Positions 55,317 through 64,000 of a DNA stretch of 64,000 bases are shown piece by piece. The notes beneath the pieces are model-generated. The model was not told the origin of the DNA and made no database searches. It was given only the letters and a program-made list of their open reading frames with translations. The position numbers and the translations under genes were made by a program. Each line of letters starts with the position of its first letter. The first letter of the stretch is position 1. The stretch lies in contig NZ_CP077085.1 of the NCBI RefSeq assembly GCF_014268455.2, positions 3,637,001 through 3,701,000 on the forward strand, written 5' to 3'. The DNA is from Pseudomonas shahriarae (GTDB lineage Bacteria; Pseudomonadota; Gammaproteobacteria; Pseudomonadales; Pseudomonadaceae).

Positions 55317-57725
55317 TCAGTCGCGCATCGGCCCTGGCGCGATGACTTCGCGCGAGCCGTTGGTGTTCATGGCCGTAACGACGCCGGCCATTTCCATGGA
55401 CTCGATCATACGCGCGGCGCGGTTGTAGCCGATCTTCAGTTTACGTTGCACCGCCGAGATCGAGGCGCGACGGCTTTCCAGCACGAATGCCACCGCTTCG
55501 TCGTACAGCGCGTCAGTCTCGGCATCATCGTCGCCGCCACCGCTGCCACCGTCGAAACCGCTGCCGGCTTCTTCGACACCCGCCAGGATATCGTCGTTGT
55601 ATTCCGGCGCACCCCGCAGTTTCCACGCCTCGACCACGCGGTGCACCTCGTCATCGGACACAAATGCACCGTGAACGCGGATCGGCAGGCTGGTGCCGGG
55701 CGGCATGTAGAGCATGTCACCATGGCCCAGCAGTTGCTCGGCACCGCCCTGGTCGATGATGGTCCGTGAGTCGATCTTGCTCGACACCTGGAACGCCATG
55801 CGGGTCGGGATGTTGGCCTTGATCAGGCCGGTGATCACATCCACCGACGGCCGCTGGGTCGCGAGGATCAAGTGGATCCCGGCCGCACGGGCCTTCTGCG
55901 CGATACGCGCGATCAGTTCTTCAACCTTCTTGCCGACGATCATCATCATGTCGGCAAATTCGTCGACCACCACCACGATGGTCGGCAACTTGGTCAGCAG
56001 CGGCGCTTCATCGTGAATGCTTTCGCGCTTGTACAGCGGGTCGGTCAGCGGCGTGCCGGCGTCCTGGGCTTCCTTGACCTTGGCGTTGAAGCCGGACAGG
56101 TTACGCACGCCCATCTTCGCCATCAGTTTGTAGCGCCGCTCCATCTCGGCCACGCTCCAGCGCAGGGCGTTGGCGGCGTCCTTCATGTCGGTCACCACCG
56201 GGCACAGCAGGTGCGGGATGCCTTCGTAGATCGACAGTTCGAGCATCTTCGGGTCGATCATGATCAGCTTGGCGTCTTCCGGGCCGGACTTGAACAGGAT
56301 CGACAGGATCATCGCGTTCACACCCACCGACTTACCGGAACCGGTGGTACCGGCAACCAGCAGGTGGGGCATTTTCGCCAGGTCAGTGATCACCGGCTTG
56401 CCGCCGATGTCGTGCCCCAGGGCCAGGGTGACCGGCGACTTGAAGTTGTCGTATTCCGGGGTCGATAGCACTTCGGAGAAGCGCACGATCTGCCGGTCTT
56501 CGTTGGGAATCTCGATACCCACGGTGGTTTTGCCGGGGATCACTTCCACCACCCGCACGCTGGTAACCGCCAGGGAGCGCGCCAGGTCTTTGGCCAGGTT
56601 GGCGATACGGCTGACCTTGACCCCTGCGGCCGGCTGGATTTCGTAACGGGTAATCACCGGGCCGGGGTGGATCGAATCCACCGACACTTCGACGCCAAAC
56701 TCCTTGAGTTTGATTTCCAGCAGATGGCCGACGGCCGCCAGGGATTCCGGGGAATAGTTGAGTTGCTTCTTTTCCGCCGGATCGAGGATCGAGATCGGCG
56801 GCAAAGTGCCCTCGACGGCGCTGTCGATAAACAGCGGCGCCTGCTTTTCCTTTTGCACGCGATGGCTTGGCTCGGGCGCCTTGACCGGCGCCGGGGCGAT
56901 AACCGGCGGCACTTGCTTCTCGCGGTCGGACATGTGCTTGGTCAGGGCCTGCTCGCGCTCGATCAGGCGCTCCTTGACCTTGGCCTGCTCACGGCGGTCC
57001 GGCGTACTCGGGGCCACCACTTCGTTGACCCGGGTGTCGACTTCACGCAATTGCGCGACCATGCGCTTGCGGTCCACACGGGCGGCCCACCAGCGGTTGG
57101 CGGCACCCTGGAACAACTCGAACAGATCGAGGGTGATCTTGCCGGTCACGTCCATGACCTTGAACCACGACAAGTCGGTAAATACCGTCAGACCAAACAG
57201 GAACAGGGCAATGAACGTCAGCGTGCTGCCCTGGATATTCAGGGTCCTGCGGGCCAGGTCACCCAGGCTTTCGCCCAAGGCACCGCCCGCGCCAGCCGGC
57301 AGGCCGGTCGGTGCATGGAAGTGAATATGCGCCAGGGCCGCGCCCGACAGCACCAGGAACACCAGGCCGATCAGGCGCCAGGAGAACAGCCAGCCGCTCC
57401 ACTGCCACGGCTCATGGCGCTGGCGGAAGATCTGCCAGGTCTTGATCGCCAGCAACAACGGGAAGATATAGGCGAAATAGCCCAGGATCATGAACAGGAT
57501 ATCGGCGCTGTAGGAGCCCACAGGCCCGCCGAAGTTCTGCACATCGTCGATCTTGCTGTTATGGCTCCAGCCCGGATCGTCCTTGCCATAGGTCAGCAAG
57601 GCCATCATCAGGAACAGGCATAAAGCACCGATGGCAATCAGCGCGCCTTCCTTGAGCCGATAGTGCAGGTGCTGGCGCCAGGCCGGTACTACTGCTGTTT
57701 TGGGTGCTGCGGCGGATTTCTTCAA
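55317..57725 (-). CDS. ftsK: DNA translocase FtsK
   Basis: This 802-aa protein has four N-terminal membrane helices (about 30-190), a linker with charged repeats, the motor with Walker A ([15 protein letters not shown]) and Walker B ([13 protein letters not shown]), and a C-terminal gamma winged helix ([25 protein letters not shown]) that reads KOPS. It is needed for chromosome dimer resolution and division. In P. aeruginosa the same place holds ftsK; the next gene there is trxB, here missing. Confidence 0.95.
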   Translation of the reverse strand: MKKSAAAPKTAVVPAWRQHLHYRLKEGALIAIGALCLFLMMALLTYGKDDPGWSHNSKIDDVQNFGGPVGSYSADILFMILGYFAYIFPLLLAIKTWQIFRQRHEPWQWSGWLFSWRLIGLVFLVLSGAALAHIHFHAPTGLPAGAGGALGESLGDLARRTLNIQGSTLTFIALFLFGLTVFTDLSWFKVMDVTGKITLDLFELFQGAANRWWAARVDRKRMVAQLREVDTRVNEVVAPSTPDRREQAKVKERLIEREQALTKHMSDREKQVPPVIAPAPVKAPEPSHRVQKEKQAPLFIDSAVEGTLPPISILDPAEKKQLNYSPESLAAVGHLLEIKLKEFGVEVSVDSIHPGPVITRYEIQPAAGVKVSRIANLAKDLARSLAVTSVRVVEVIPGKTTVGIEIPNEDRQIVRFSEVLSTPEYDNFKSPVTLALGHDIGGKPVITDLAKMPHLLVAGTTGSGKSVGVNAMILSILFKSGPEDAKLIMIDPKMLELSIYEGIPHLLCPVVTDMKDAANALRWSVAEMERRYKLMAKMGVRNLSGFNAKVKEAQDAGTPLTDPLYKRESIHDEAPLLTKLPTIVVVVDEFADMMMIVGKKVEELIARIAQKARAAGIHLILATQRPSVDVITGLIKANIPTRMAFQVSSKIDSRTIIDQGGAEQLLGHGDMLYMPPGTSLPIRVHGAFVSDDEVHRVVEAWKLRGAPEYNDDILAGVEEAGSGFDGGSGGGDDDAETDALYDEAVAFVLESRRASISAVQRKLKIGYNRAARMIESMEMAGVVTAMNTNGSREVIAPGPMRD

Positions 57726-58246
57726 AACGGGTCTTTTCCTGCGCCTTAAGCGCGTCCAACAGTTGAATGACTATAAAAATACTGCCCAATCCGGACAGAT
57801 GAAAAGTGAATGAGCGTCGTCAAGCGTCCTTTAACACTCCGAGATTGAATCATGCGCCGACGTTAACGCCAGCCCACAAGGACATAGTGCCGCCATTGTA
57901 CGGGTTTGTGTGCCCGTTGCCACGCTGCCGGCTTCGCTCATGGAGCATCATCCGGCGCATTGCCGATGCATTTCAATTTGAGCATGCATTGTCTTTACTG
58001 ACAAAGGCTTATGAGCTGTTTTTATCAGACTGGACAAGCTTTACCCAGCATTCCCGCTCAACGGATGGCGACATGACGCGATTACGACCGCATCACCGCT
58101 ATAGAGTTGCAGAAACACCCGCTCATGCATCAGGGTACGGATTACATGATCGGGCTGGCCGAGTGGCGCCGGCTCGACAATAATCACTGCTTAACGCGGC
58201 GGGCCCCGGCCTGTCACCGCCCTCCCCTTCTGTAAGCCTGAATACC
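57726..58246. other. Gene-free interval between ftsK and aat
   Basis: No gene supported in 520 bases. A plus-strand open frame (57806-58183) has no recognisable family or ribosome site. The ftsK and aat promoters must lie here. trxB, expected at this place from P. aeruginosa gene order, is absent and I see no remnant of its GSGPAGYTAA or CATC motifs. Confidence 0.6.
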
Positions 58247-58927
58247 ATGCTCACCTGGTTGCAACGCAACACCTTGACGTTTCCACCGCTGGCCAAAGCC
58301 ATGCGTGAACCCAACGGCCTGCTGGCTGCCGGTGGCGACCTGTCCGCCGACCGCCTGGTCCAGGCCTATCGCCACGGCTGTTTCCCCTGGTTCTCCGAAG
58401 GCCAGCCCATCCTATGGTGGTCGCCAGACCCACGCACGGTGCTGTTCCCCGCCGAACTGCACGTGTCCCGCAGCCTCGCCAAGCTGCTGCGCCAGCAACG
58501 CTACGAGGTCACCTTCGACCAGGACTTCGCCGCTGTCATACAGGCCTGTGCTGCGCCACGCAGCTATGCAGACGGCACCTGGATCACCGAAGCCATGCAG
58601 AACGCCTATCTGCAACTGCACCAACGGGGCTACGCCCATTCCGTTGAAGTCTGGGACCAGGGCGAACTGGTCGGCGGCCTGTATGGCCTGGCCATGGGCC
58701 AGTTGTTTTTTGGCGAGTCGATGTTCAGTCGCGCAGACAATGCCTCGAAATATGGCTTTGCCACGCTCGTCAGGCAATTGCAGGCCTGGGGTTTTGTGCT
58801 GATCGACTGCCAGATGCCCACCGATCACCTGCACAGCCTCGGCGCCCGCGCCATTCCCCGCAGCGACTTTGCCGGTTACCTGCGCGACCATCTTGATCAA
58901 GCCAGCAGTGGGCCGTGGGTTTCTTAG
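58247..58927 (+). CDS. aat: Leucyl/phenylalanyl-tRNA-protein transferase
   Basis: This 226-aa protein matches Aat throughout: [70 protein letters not shown]. It adds Leu or Phe to N-terminal Lys/Arg, making N-degrons read by ClpS and ClpAP, all encoded within this window. Confidence 0.95.
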   Translation: MLTWLQRNTLTFPPLAKAMREPNGLLAAGGDLSADRLVQAYRHGCFPWFSEGQPILWWSPDPRTVLFPAELHVSRSLAKLLRQQRYEVTFDQDFAAVIQACAAPRSYADGTWITEAMQNAYLQLHQRGYAHSVEVWDQGELVGGLYGLAMGQLFFGESMFSRADNASKYGFATLVRQLQAWGFVLIDCQMPTDHLHSLGARAIPRSDFAGYLRDHLDQASSGPWVS

Positions 58928-58982
58928 GCGACATGCGCGCACCTGGCTTACACTTATTTCAAAGCTTATCCGAGGGTTGATC

Positions 58983-59690
58983 ATGACCGAGTTGGCGCGC
59001 TTGAAGTTTTATGCCACTCAACCCCACTCTTGCAGCTACCTGCCCGAAGAACAGGCCACTACGCTGTTCCTCGACCCCAGCCAGCCGATGGACGTGCATG
59101 TGTATGCCGACCTGTCAGAGATGGGCTTTCGGCGCAGTGGCGACCACCTGTACCGGCCGCACTGCCAAAACTGCAACGCCTGTGTGCCGGCGCGTATCCC
59201 CGTGGCGCAATTTTTAGCCGATCGCAATCAAAAACGCATCCTCAAGCGCAATGCCGACCTGATCGTGACCCCCGCCAAGCCCGGCTTCAGCGAAGAGTAC
59301 TTCGACCTGTACCAGCGCTATATCGAACAACGCCACGCCGACGGTGACATGTTCCCACCCAGTCGTGATCAGTTTTCCACGTTCCTGGTGCGCGACCTGC
59401 CGTTCTCGCGTTTTTACGAATTCCGCCTTGAGGGAAAGCTGCTGGCGGTCGCGGTCACCGACCTGCTGCCCAATGGCTTATCGGCGGTCTACACCTTTTA
59501 CGAACCCGCCGAAGAGCGCCGCAGCCTCGGGCGCTTTGCGATTTTGTGGCAAATCAGTGAAGCCTCCCGGCAAAACCTGGACGCGGTGTACCTCGGATAC
59601 TGGATAAAAAACTGCAAAAAGATGAATTACAAGACCCAATATCGGCCCATTGAGCTGCTAATTAATCAAAGATGGGTCACGCTTAACTAG
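58983..59690 (+). CDS. bpt: Aspartate/glutamate leucyltransferase Bpt
   Basis: This 235-aa protein has the N-terminal motif [15 protein letters not shown], the cysteine cluster [16 protein letters not shown] and C-terminal [15 protein letters not shown] of the Ate/Bpt family. In gram-negative bacteria it leucylates N-terminal Asp/Glu. The ATG at 58983 starts the family N terminus; the open frame to 58869 overlaps aat. It forms an N-end-rule set with aat, clpS and clpA. Confidence 0.94.
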
Positions 59691-59790
59691 AACCCCTTGG
59701 CTTAAACACCCTTTTTCGGGCACAATGCACGCCGCTTTTGCCTGGCGCAGTTGCACCGGGCCATTCACTGGATACCGAGGGCTTTACTGC

Positions 59791-60009
59791 ATGTCGAAAG
59801 AAGACAGCTTCGAAATGGAAGGCACTGTCGTCGACACCCTGCCCAACACCATGTTTCGTGTGGAGTTGGAAAATGGGCACGTCGTAACCGCGCATATCTC
59901 CGGCAAGATGCGCAAGAACTACATTCGTATTCTTACCGGTGACAAAGTGCGCGTCGAGCTGACGCCCTATGACTTGAGCAAAGGGCGCATCACTTACCGC
60001 GCTCGCTAA
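59791..60009 (+). CDS. infA: Translation initiation factor IF-1
   Basis: This 72-aa S1/OB-fold protein ([39 protein letters not shown]) is full length and standard. The ATG at 59791 is the family start. A terminator follows 15 bases later. Confidence 0.96.
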
Positions 60010-60024
60010 ACAAGTCAATACAAG

Positions 60025-60050
60025 ACGCCCGGTTATGCCGGGCGTTTTTG
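60025..60050 (+). terminator. Intrinsic terminator after infA
   Basis: ACGCCCGG TTAT GCCGGGCGT followed by TTTTG; stem of about 8 bp, GC-rich. Confidence 0.92.
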
Positions 60051-60069
60051 TGCGCGCTATAAAATTAAT

Positions 60070-60157
60070 GCGGGAACGGGCTTGCTCGCGATAGCTGTGT
60101 GTCAGGCAATACATCTGGCACCGATACACCGCTATCGCGGGCAAGCCCGCTCCCACA
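60070..60157. repeat. REPIN (inverted REP doublet)
   Basis: GCGGGAACGGGCTTGCTCGC and its inverted partner GCGGGCAAGCCCGCTCCCACA flank a 40-base spacer containing CTGTGTGTCAGG. Typical fluorescens-group REPIN between infA and clpA terminators. Confidence 0.85.
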
Positions 60158-60184
60158 TTTTGATTGCAGCGCTTGAGAAATAGC

Positions 60185-60208
60185 AAAAAGGCGCCGAAGC
60201 GCCTTTTT
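60185..60208 (-). terminator. Intrinsic terminator of clpA
   Basis: AAAAAGGCGC TTCG GCGCCTTTTT on the minus strand, 13 bases after the clpA stop; a 10-bp stem if the A/T flanks are included. Confidence 0.9.
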
Positions 60209-60220
60209 GTTGTGTTGCGA

Positions 60221-62491
60221 TCAGGCCATTTCAGCAGTGGTCTCGAAGTCGAAGGTCAGCTCGCCATCCTTCAAGTCGATATGCACCACGCCACCATGGT
60301 CGGAGAGCTCGCCGAACAGGATCTCTTCGGCCAATGGCCGCTTGATCTTGTCCTGGATCAGACGCGCCATTGGGCGGGCGCCCATTGCCGCGTCGTAGCC
60401 GCCCTCGGCGATCCAGCTGCGTGCCGCTTCCGTCACCTCCAGCTGCACGCGCTTGTCTTCCAACTGCGCCTGAAGCTCGGTAAGGAACTTGTCCACCACG
60501 CTCTTGATCACCTCATGGCTGAGGCGACCAAACTGGATAATGGTGTCCAGGCGGTTGCGGAATTCCGGCGTGAAGCTCTTCTTGATCACTTCCATGGCGT
60601 CGGAAGAGTGATCCTGATGAGTAAAGCCAATGGAAGCCCGCGCGGCCGTCTCGGCACCGGCGTTGGTGGTCATGATCACGATCACGTTGCGGAAGTCCGC
60701 CTTGCGCCCGTTGTTGTCGGTCAGGGTCCCGTGGTCCATGACCTGCAGCAGCAGGTTGAAGACTTCCGGGTGGGCCTTTTCGATTTCATCGAGCAGCAGT
60801 ACGCAGTGCGGCTGCTTGGTAATCGCCTCGGTCAACAGACCGCCCTGATCGAAGCCGACATAGCCCGGAGGCGCACCGATCAGGCGCGACACGGTGTGCC
60901 GCTCCATGTATTCGGACATGTCGAACCGCACCAGCTCAATGCCCATGGCCTTGGCCAACTGCCGCGCCGCTTCGGTCTTGCCGACGCCGGTAGGCCCGGC
61001 AAACAGGAACGAACCCACCGGTTTGTCCGGCGACTTGAGGCCAGCCCGGGACAGCTTGATCGCCGTCGACAGCGAGTCAATCGCCGCATCCTGGCCAAAC
61101 ACTGTCAACTTGAGGTCGCGCTCCAGGTTACGCAGCAGCTCTTTGTCGGAGCTGGTGACGTGTTTTGGCGGAATTCGCGCGATTTTCGCCACGATATCCT
61201 CGACCTGCGGCACTTCGATGCGCTTCACACGCTTCTCTACCGGCTGCAGGCGCTGGTAGGCCCCGGCTTCGTCGATCACGTCGATGGCCTTGTCGGGCAT
61301 ATGCCGGTCATTGATGTAGCGCGAGGCCAGCTCGGCGGCTGCACGCAGCGCCTCATCACTGTACTCGATGCCGTGGTGCGCTTCGAAACGCCCTTTCAGT
61401 CCCCGCAGGATGCCAATAGTGTCTTCGACCGAAGGCTCGGACACGTCGACTTTCTGGAAGCGACGCGCCAGAGCACGGTCTTTTTCGAAGATCCCGCGAA
61501 ACTCCTGGAACGTGGTCGAACCGATGCAACGGATATCACCCGAAGACAGCAGCGGCTTGAGCAGGTTGGACGCATCCATCACCCCACCGGAAGCCGCACC
61601 GGCGCCAATGATGGTGTGGATTTCATCAATGAACAGGATCGCCTGCGGACGCTTTTTCAGCTCGCCAAGCAACGCCTTGAAACGCTTTTCAAAGTCGCCA
61701 CGGTACTTGGTCCCGGCGAGCAGCGCGCCCAGGTCCAGGGAGTAGACAACGCTGTTGGCCAGCAGGTCAGGCACCTGATTATCAACAATGCGCTTGGCCA
61801 GGCCTTCGGCAATCGCGGTCTTGCCCACGCCCGCCTCGCCCACCAGCAAAGGGTTGTTCTTGCGACGACGCGCGAGGATCTGCGCAACACGCTCAACTTC
61901 CATCTCACGCCCCACCAGCGGATCAATCCGCCCCTGGCGCGCCAGTTCGTTGAGATTGCTGGCGTAGGCATCCAGCGGGTTGCTTGAAGAAGAAGACTCA
62001 CCGCCCTCGTCGTCCTGCATATCCTGCTCACCCTCGGAATGATCGCCATGCCCTGGCACTTTCGAGATGCCATGGGCGATGTAGTTGACGACATCAATGC
62101 GCGCCACGCTCTGCTGCTTGAGCAGGAACACGGCCTGGCTTTCCTGTTCGCTGAAGATGGCAACCAAGACATTGGCGCCCGTCACTTCGCGCTTGCCGGA
62201 GCTCTGCACGTGGAAGACAGCACGCTGCAACACCCGCTGGAAGCCCAGGGTTGGCTGGGTCTCACGGTCCTCGTCATGCACAGGGATCAGTGGCGTGGTG
62301 GAGTCGATGAACTCCTGCAGGTCATGCTTGAGTTTGTCGAGGTTGGCGCCGCACGCACGCAGAACGGTGGCGGCAGCTTCGTTATCCAAAAGTGCCAGCA
62401 GCAGGTGTTCGACGGTCATGAATTCATGACGCTTCGAACGGGCCTCCTTGAAGGCAAGATTGAGGGTGACTTCGAGCTCGCGGTTTAACAT
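60221..62491 (-). CDS. clpA: ATP-dependent Clp protease ATPase subunit ClpA
   Basis: This 756-aa class I Clp ATPase has an N domain (about 1-145), AAA-1 with Walker [19 protein letters not shown]-2 with [15 protein letters not shown] and Walker [16 protein letters not shown]. It unfolds substrates for ClpP and takes N-degron substrates from ClpS. It follows clpS after 29 bases. Confidence 0.96.
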   Translation of the reverse strand: MLNRELEVTLNLAFKEARSKRHEFMTVEHLLLALLDNEAAATVLRACGANLDKLKHDLQEFIDSTTPLIPVHDEDRETQPTLGFQRVLQRAVFHVQSSGKREVTGANVLVAIFSEQESQAVFLLKQQSVARIDVVNYIAHGISKVPGHGDHSEGEQDMQDDEGGESSSSSNPLDAYASNLNELARQGRIDPLVGREMEVERVAQILARRRKNNPLLVGEAGVGKTAIAEGLAKRIVDNQVPDLLANSVVYSLDLGALLAGTKYRGDFEKRFKALLGELKKRPQAILFIDEIHTIIGAGAASGGVMDASNLLKPLLSSGDIRCIGSTTFQEFRGIFEKDRALARRFQKVDVSEPSVEDTIGILRGLKGRFEAHHGIEYSDEALRAAAELASRYINDRHMPDKAIDVIDEAGAYQRLQPVEKRVKRIEVPQVEDIVAKIARIPPKHVTSSDKELLRNLERDLKLTVFGQDAAIDSLSTAIKLSRAGLKSPDKPVGSFLFAGPTGVGKTEAARQLAKAMGIELVRFDMSEYMERHTVSRLIGAPPGYVGFDQGGLLTEAITKQPHCVLLLDEIEKAHPEVFNLLLQVMDHGTLTDNNGRKADFRNVIVIMTTNAGAETAARASIGFTHQDHSSDAMEVIKKSFTPEFRNRLDTIIQFGRLSHEVIKSVVDKFLTELQAQLEDKRVQLEVTEAARSWIAEGGYDAAMGARPMARLIQDKIKRPLAEEILFGELSDHGGVVHIDLKDGELTFDFETTAEMA

Positions 62492-62520
62492 AGCTTCACC
62501 TCATACCCAAGTGGTCGGAG

Positions 62521-62889
62521 TTAACCGTCCTTCTCGATTTCACAGAGTAGCGGATGCTGGCTTTCCCTGGCGTACTGGTTGACCTGCATGGCCTTGGTCT
62601 CGGCGATGTCGCGGGTAAACACTCCACATACTGCCCGTCCTTCTGTGTGAACGGCCAGCATTACCTTGGTCGCCAACTCGCGGTTCAGATTAAAAAACAC
62701 CTCGAGTACTTCGACGACGAAATCCATCGGCGTGTAGTCATCATTGAACAAAACCACCTTGTACATCGGCGGCGCCTGTAAAGCAGGCTTGGCCTCTTGA
62801 ACAGCGATGCCTGCAGAACCGTCATCGTCTTCTAGATGATCCGGGCGATCCTGATTGAATGTTAGTCGAATCTGGCTGAATGCATGCAT
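62521..62889 (-). CDS. clpS: ClpS, N-recognin adaptor of ClpAP
   Basis: This 122-aa protein has an acidic flexible N terminus and the ClpS core: [21 protein letters not shown], with the type-1 pocket residues of the NDDYTPM segment, and [20 protein letters not shown]. It delivers N-end-rule substrates produced by Aat and Bpt. Confidence 0.95.
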   Translation of the reverse strand: MHAFSQIRLTFNQDRPDHLEDDDGSAGIAVQEAKPALQAPPMYKVVLFNDDYTPMDFVVEVLEVFFNLNRELATKVMLAVHTEGRAVCGVFTRDIAETKAMQVNQYARESQHPLLCEIEKDG

Positions 62890-63112
62890 GAAAGAAAGGT
62901 TCGTCTGTTGTGCATTTACAGTGATGGGGGCGACCTGTCAGAAATTCAACTCCGACCGACTGGTCACCTTGACTATCGGCAAAACGGTGTTACAACCAAT
63001 AGAACCCACAGTGGGTAAAAAAGGTCCGCGCAGTCAACCTTATTTATTCGGGTTAGGACGGATAAACTGGATGATACTCCAGTGATGGAGTCTGGTGCAG
63101 AGGGATATGGGT

Positions 63113-63403
63113 ATGTCTGGCGTCAAGATCAGTGGCAAGGTCAAATGGTTCAACAATGCCAAGGGCTACGGCTTCATTAACGAAGACGGCAAAGAGGATG
63201 ATCTTTTTGCGCATTACTCGGCGATCACGATGGACGGATACAAGACCCTTAAAGCGGGTCAATTAGTATCCTTTGAAATCGTCCAGGGGCCCAAGGGCCT
63301 GCATGCTGTCGCCATCTGCGCAGTCGAGCCTGGAAAAACCAACGAAGACAGGCACGACAAGGCAGATAAATCCGCTCATTCGAAAAAGAAACAAACGGCC
63401 TGA
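63113..63403 (+). CDS. cspD: Cold-shock-domain protein CspD
   Basis: This 96-aa protein has one cold-shock domain with RNP1 (KGYGFI) and RNP2 (DLFAHYSAI), followed by a basic tail rich in Lys (KADKSAHSKKKQ). CspD in E. coli inhibits replication in stationary phase. AGAGGG 8 bases upstream supports the ATG at 63113; ATG 63107 and a start at 63095 are alternatives. Divergent from clpS. Confidence 0.9.
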   Translation: MSGVKISGKVKWFNNAKGYGFINEDGKEDDLFAHYSAITMDGYKTLKAGQLVSFEIVQGPKGLHAVAICAVEPGKTNEDRHDKADKSAHSKKKQTA

Positions 63404-63431
63404 TCCGCCACCGAGCAGATACCACGCATAA

Positions 63432-63469
63432 AAAAACGGCCATCCCGAGCAATCAGGATGGCCGTTTTT
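63432..63469. terminator. Bidirectional terminator between cspD and icd
   Basis: AAAAACGGCCATCC ... GGATGGCCGTTTTT: perfect 14-bp arms, 10-base loop. T runs on both strands serve the convergent cspD and icd genes. Confidence 0.92.
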
Positions 63470-63482
63470 CATAGCCTTCGAC

Positions 63483-64000
63483 TTACATATGCGAAATCAA
63501 CGCATCGCCGAAGCCCGACGACGACACCAGCTTGGCGCCGTCCATCAGGCGCTCGAAGTCATAGGTCACGGTCTTGGCCGAAATCGCCCCGTTGGTGCCC
63601 TTGATGATCAAGTCGGCCGCCTCGGTCCAGCCCATATGGCGCAGCATCATTTCCGCCGACAGAATCAGCGAGCCCGGGTTGACCTGGTCCTTGCCCGCGT
63701 ATTTAGGCGCAGTACCGTGGGTGGCTTCAAACATCGCCACGGTGTCGGACAGGTTGGCACCCGGTGCAATACCGATACCGCCCACTTCTGCCGCCAGGGC
63801 ATCGGAGAGGTAGTCACCATTGAGGTTCAGGGTGGCGATCACGTCATATTCGGCCGGGCGCAGCAGGATCTGCTGGAGCATGGCGTCGGCAATCGCATCC
63901 TTGACCACCACATTGCGGCCGGTGCGCGGGTTCTTGAACTGCATCCACGGCCCGCCATCGAGCAGGGTCGCGCCGAACTCTTCGGCCGCCACTTCGTAGG
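63483..64000 (-). CDS. icd: NADP-dependent isocitrate dehydrogenase, 5' end outside window
   Basis: These are the C-terminal 172 codons or so of the dimeric NADP-Icd: [59 protein letters not shown] (NADP-binding region) and the ending [11 protein letters not shown]. It oxidises isocitrate to 2-oxoglutarate, the same product that the hydroxyproline pathway yields. The reading frame continues past 64000. Confidence 0.95.
   Translation of the reverse strand, partial: YEVAAEEFGATLLDGGPWMQFKNPRTGRNVVVKDAIADAMLQQILLRPAEYDVIATLNLNGDYLSDALAAEVGGIGIAPGANLSDTVAMFEATHGTAPKYAGKDQVNPGSLILSAEMMLRHMGWTEAADLIIKGTNGAISAKTVTYDFERLMDGAKLVSSSGFGDALISHM

Noticed and set aside
57806..58183. 125-residue open frame between ftsK and aat
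   Set aside because: No ribosome site, odd composition and no family; it could not be linked to trxB either.
60164..61987. 607-residue open frame antisense to clpA
   Set aside because: It overlaps clpA completely and has no recognisable domain.

Overview
The window looks like a chromosomal segment of a Pseudomonas of the fluorescens group. The evidence is high GC content, Pseudomonas-restricted small families (DUF1652, DUF2790), REP/REPIN palindromes of the GTGGGAGC...GGGCTTGC type, a lexA2-imuA-imuB-dnaE2 mutagenesis cassette, and at the right end a gene order that matches, from memory, the yccA-tus-cysG-serS-rarA-lolA-ftsK-aat-bpt-infA-clpA-clpS-cspD-icd block of P. aeruginosa. All functional statements rest on reading the translated sequence; no search was run.

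Layout. 0-3.9 kb: SOS translesion cassette on the minus strand (dnaE2 cut by the window edge, imuB, imuA, lexA2), with a GTAC-N4-GTAC operator lying over the lexA2 start. 4-6.5 kb: a Gfo/Idh/MocA oxidoreductase, a Nudix hydrolase, a DUF1652 protein, a candidate small RNA and a small exported protein. 6.6-13 kb: iron uptake, with fecI-fecR, a FhuA/FoxA-type receptor carrying an STN domain, and a second TonB-dependent receptor. 13.1-15.0 kb: an e(P4)-type acid phosphatase lipoprotein followed by about 1 kb of 179-bp tandem repeats built from REP-like palindromes. 15.0-22.5 kb: a trans-4-hydroxy-L-proline catabolic cluster (PAS-AraC regulator, permease, epimerase, deaminase, semialdehyde dehydrogenase, D-hydroxyproline dehydrogenase).

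22.5-36 kb is the most interesting part. It is a minus-strand chaperone-usher fimbrial operon (subunit, chaperone, usher, adhesin) placed downstream of two paralogous SBP-kinase-REC-HPt sensors, two paralogous RcsB/NarL-type response regulators and an EAL phosphodiesterase with a degenerate REC-like domain. It resembles the Roc and Pvr/Rcs systems that control Cup fimbriae in P. aeruginosa. Four intergenic sites in this locus share a TTTTAG-N6-TCCTAT-type element. Three of them contain a near-palindrome very close to the enterobacterial RcsB box (TAAGA-N4-TCCTA), so they are candidate operators for the two response regulators.

36-45.5 kb is mixed accessory sequence: ProP transporter, REPINs, DUF2790, a lipoprotein, a GNAT acetyltransferase, DUF6434, a DUF2938 gene divergent from a MerR regulator, cho nuclease, a histidine phosphatase, a ferric-reductase-like flavocytochrome and an SH3-like protein. 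tRNA-Ser(UGA) at 45.7 kb marks the change to conserved core genes: yccA, tusDCBE-ybiB (tRNA 2-thiolation), glutathionyl-hydroquinone reductase, cysG, serS, crcB, rarA, lolA, ftsK, aat, bpt, infA, clpA, clpS, cspD and the 3' part of icd. trxB, which I expect between ftsK and aat, is not there.
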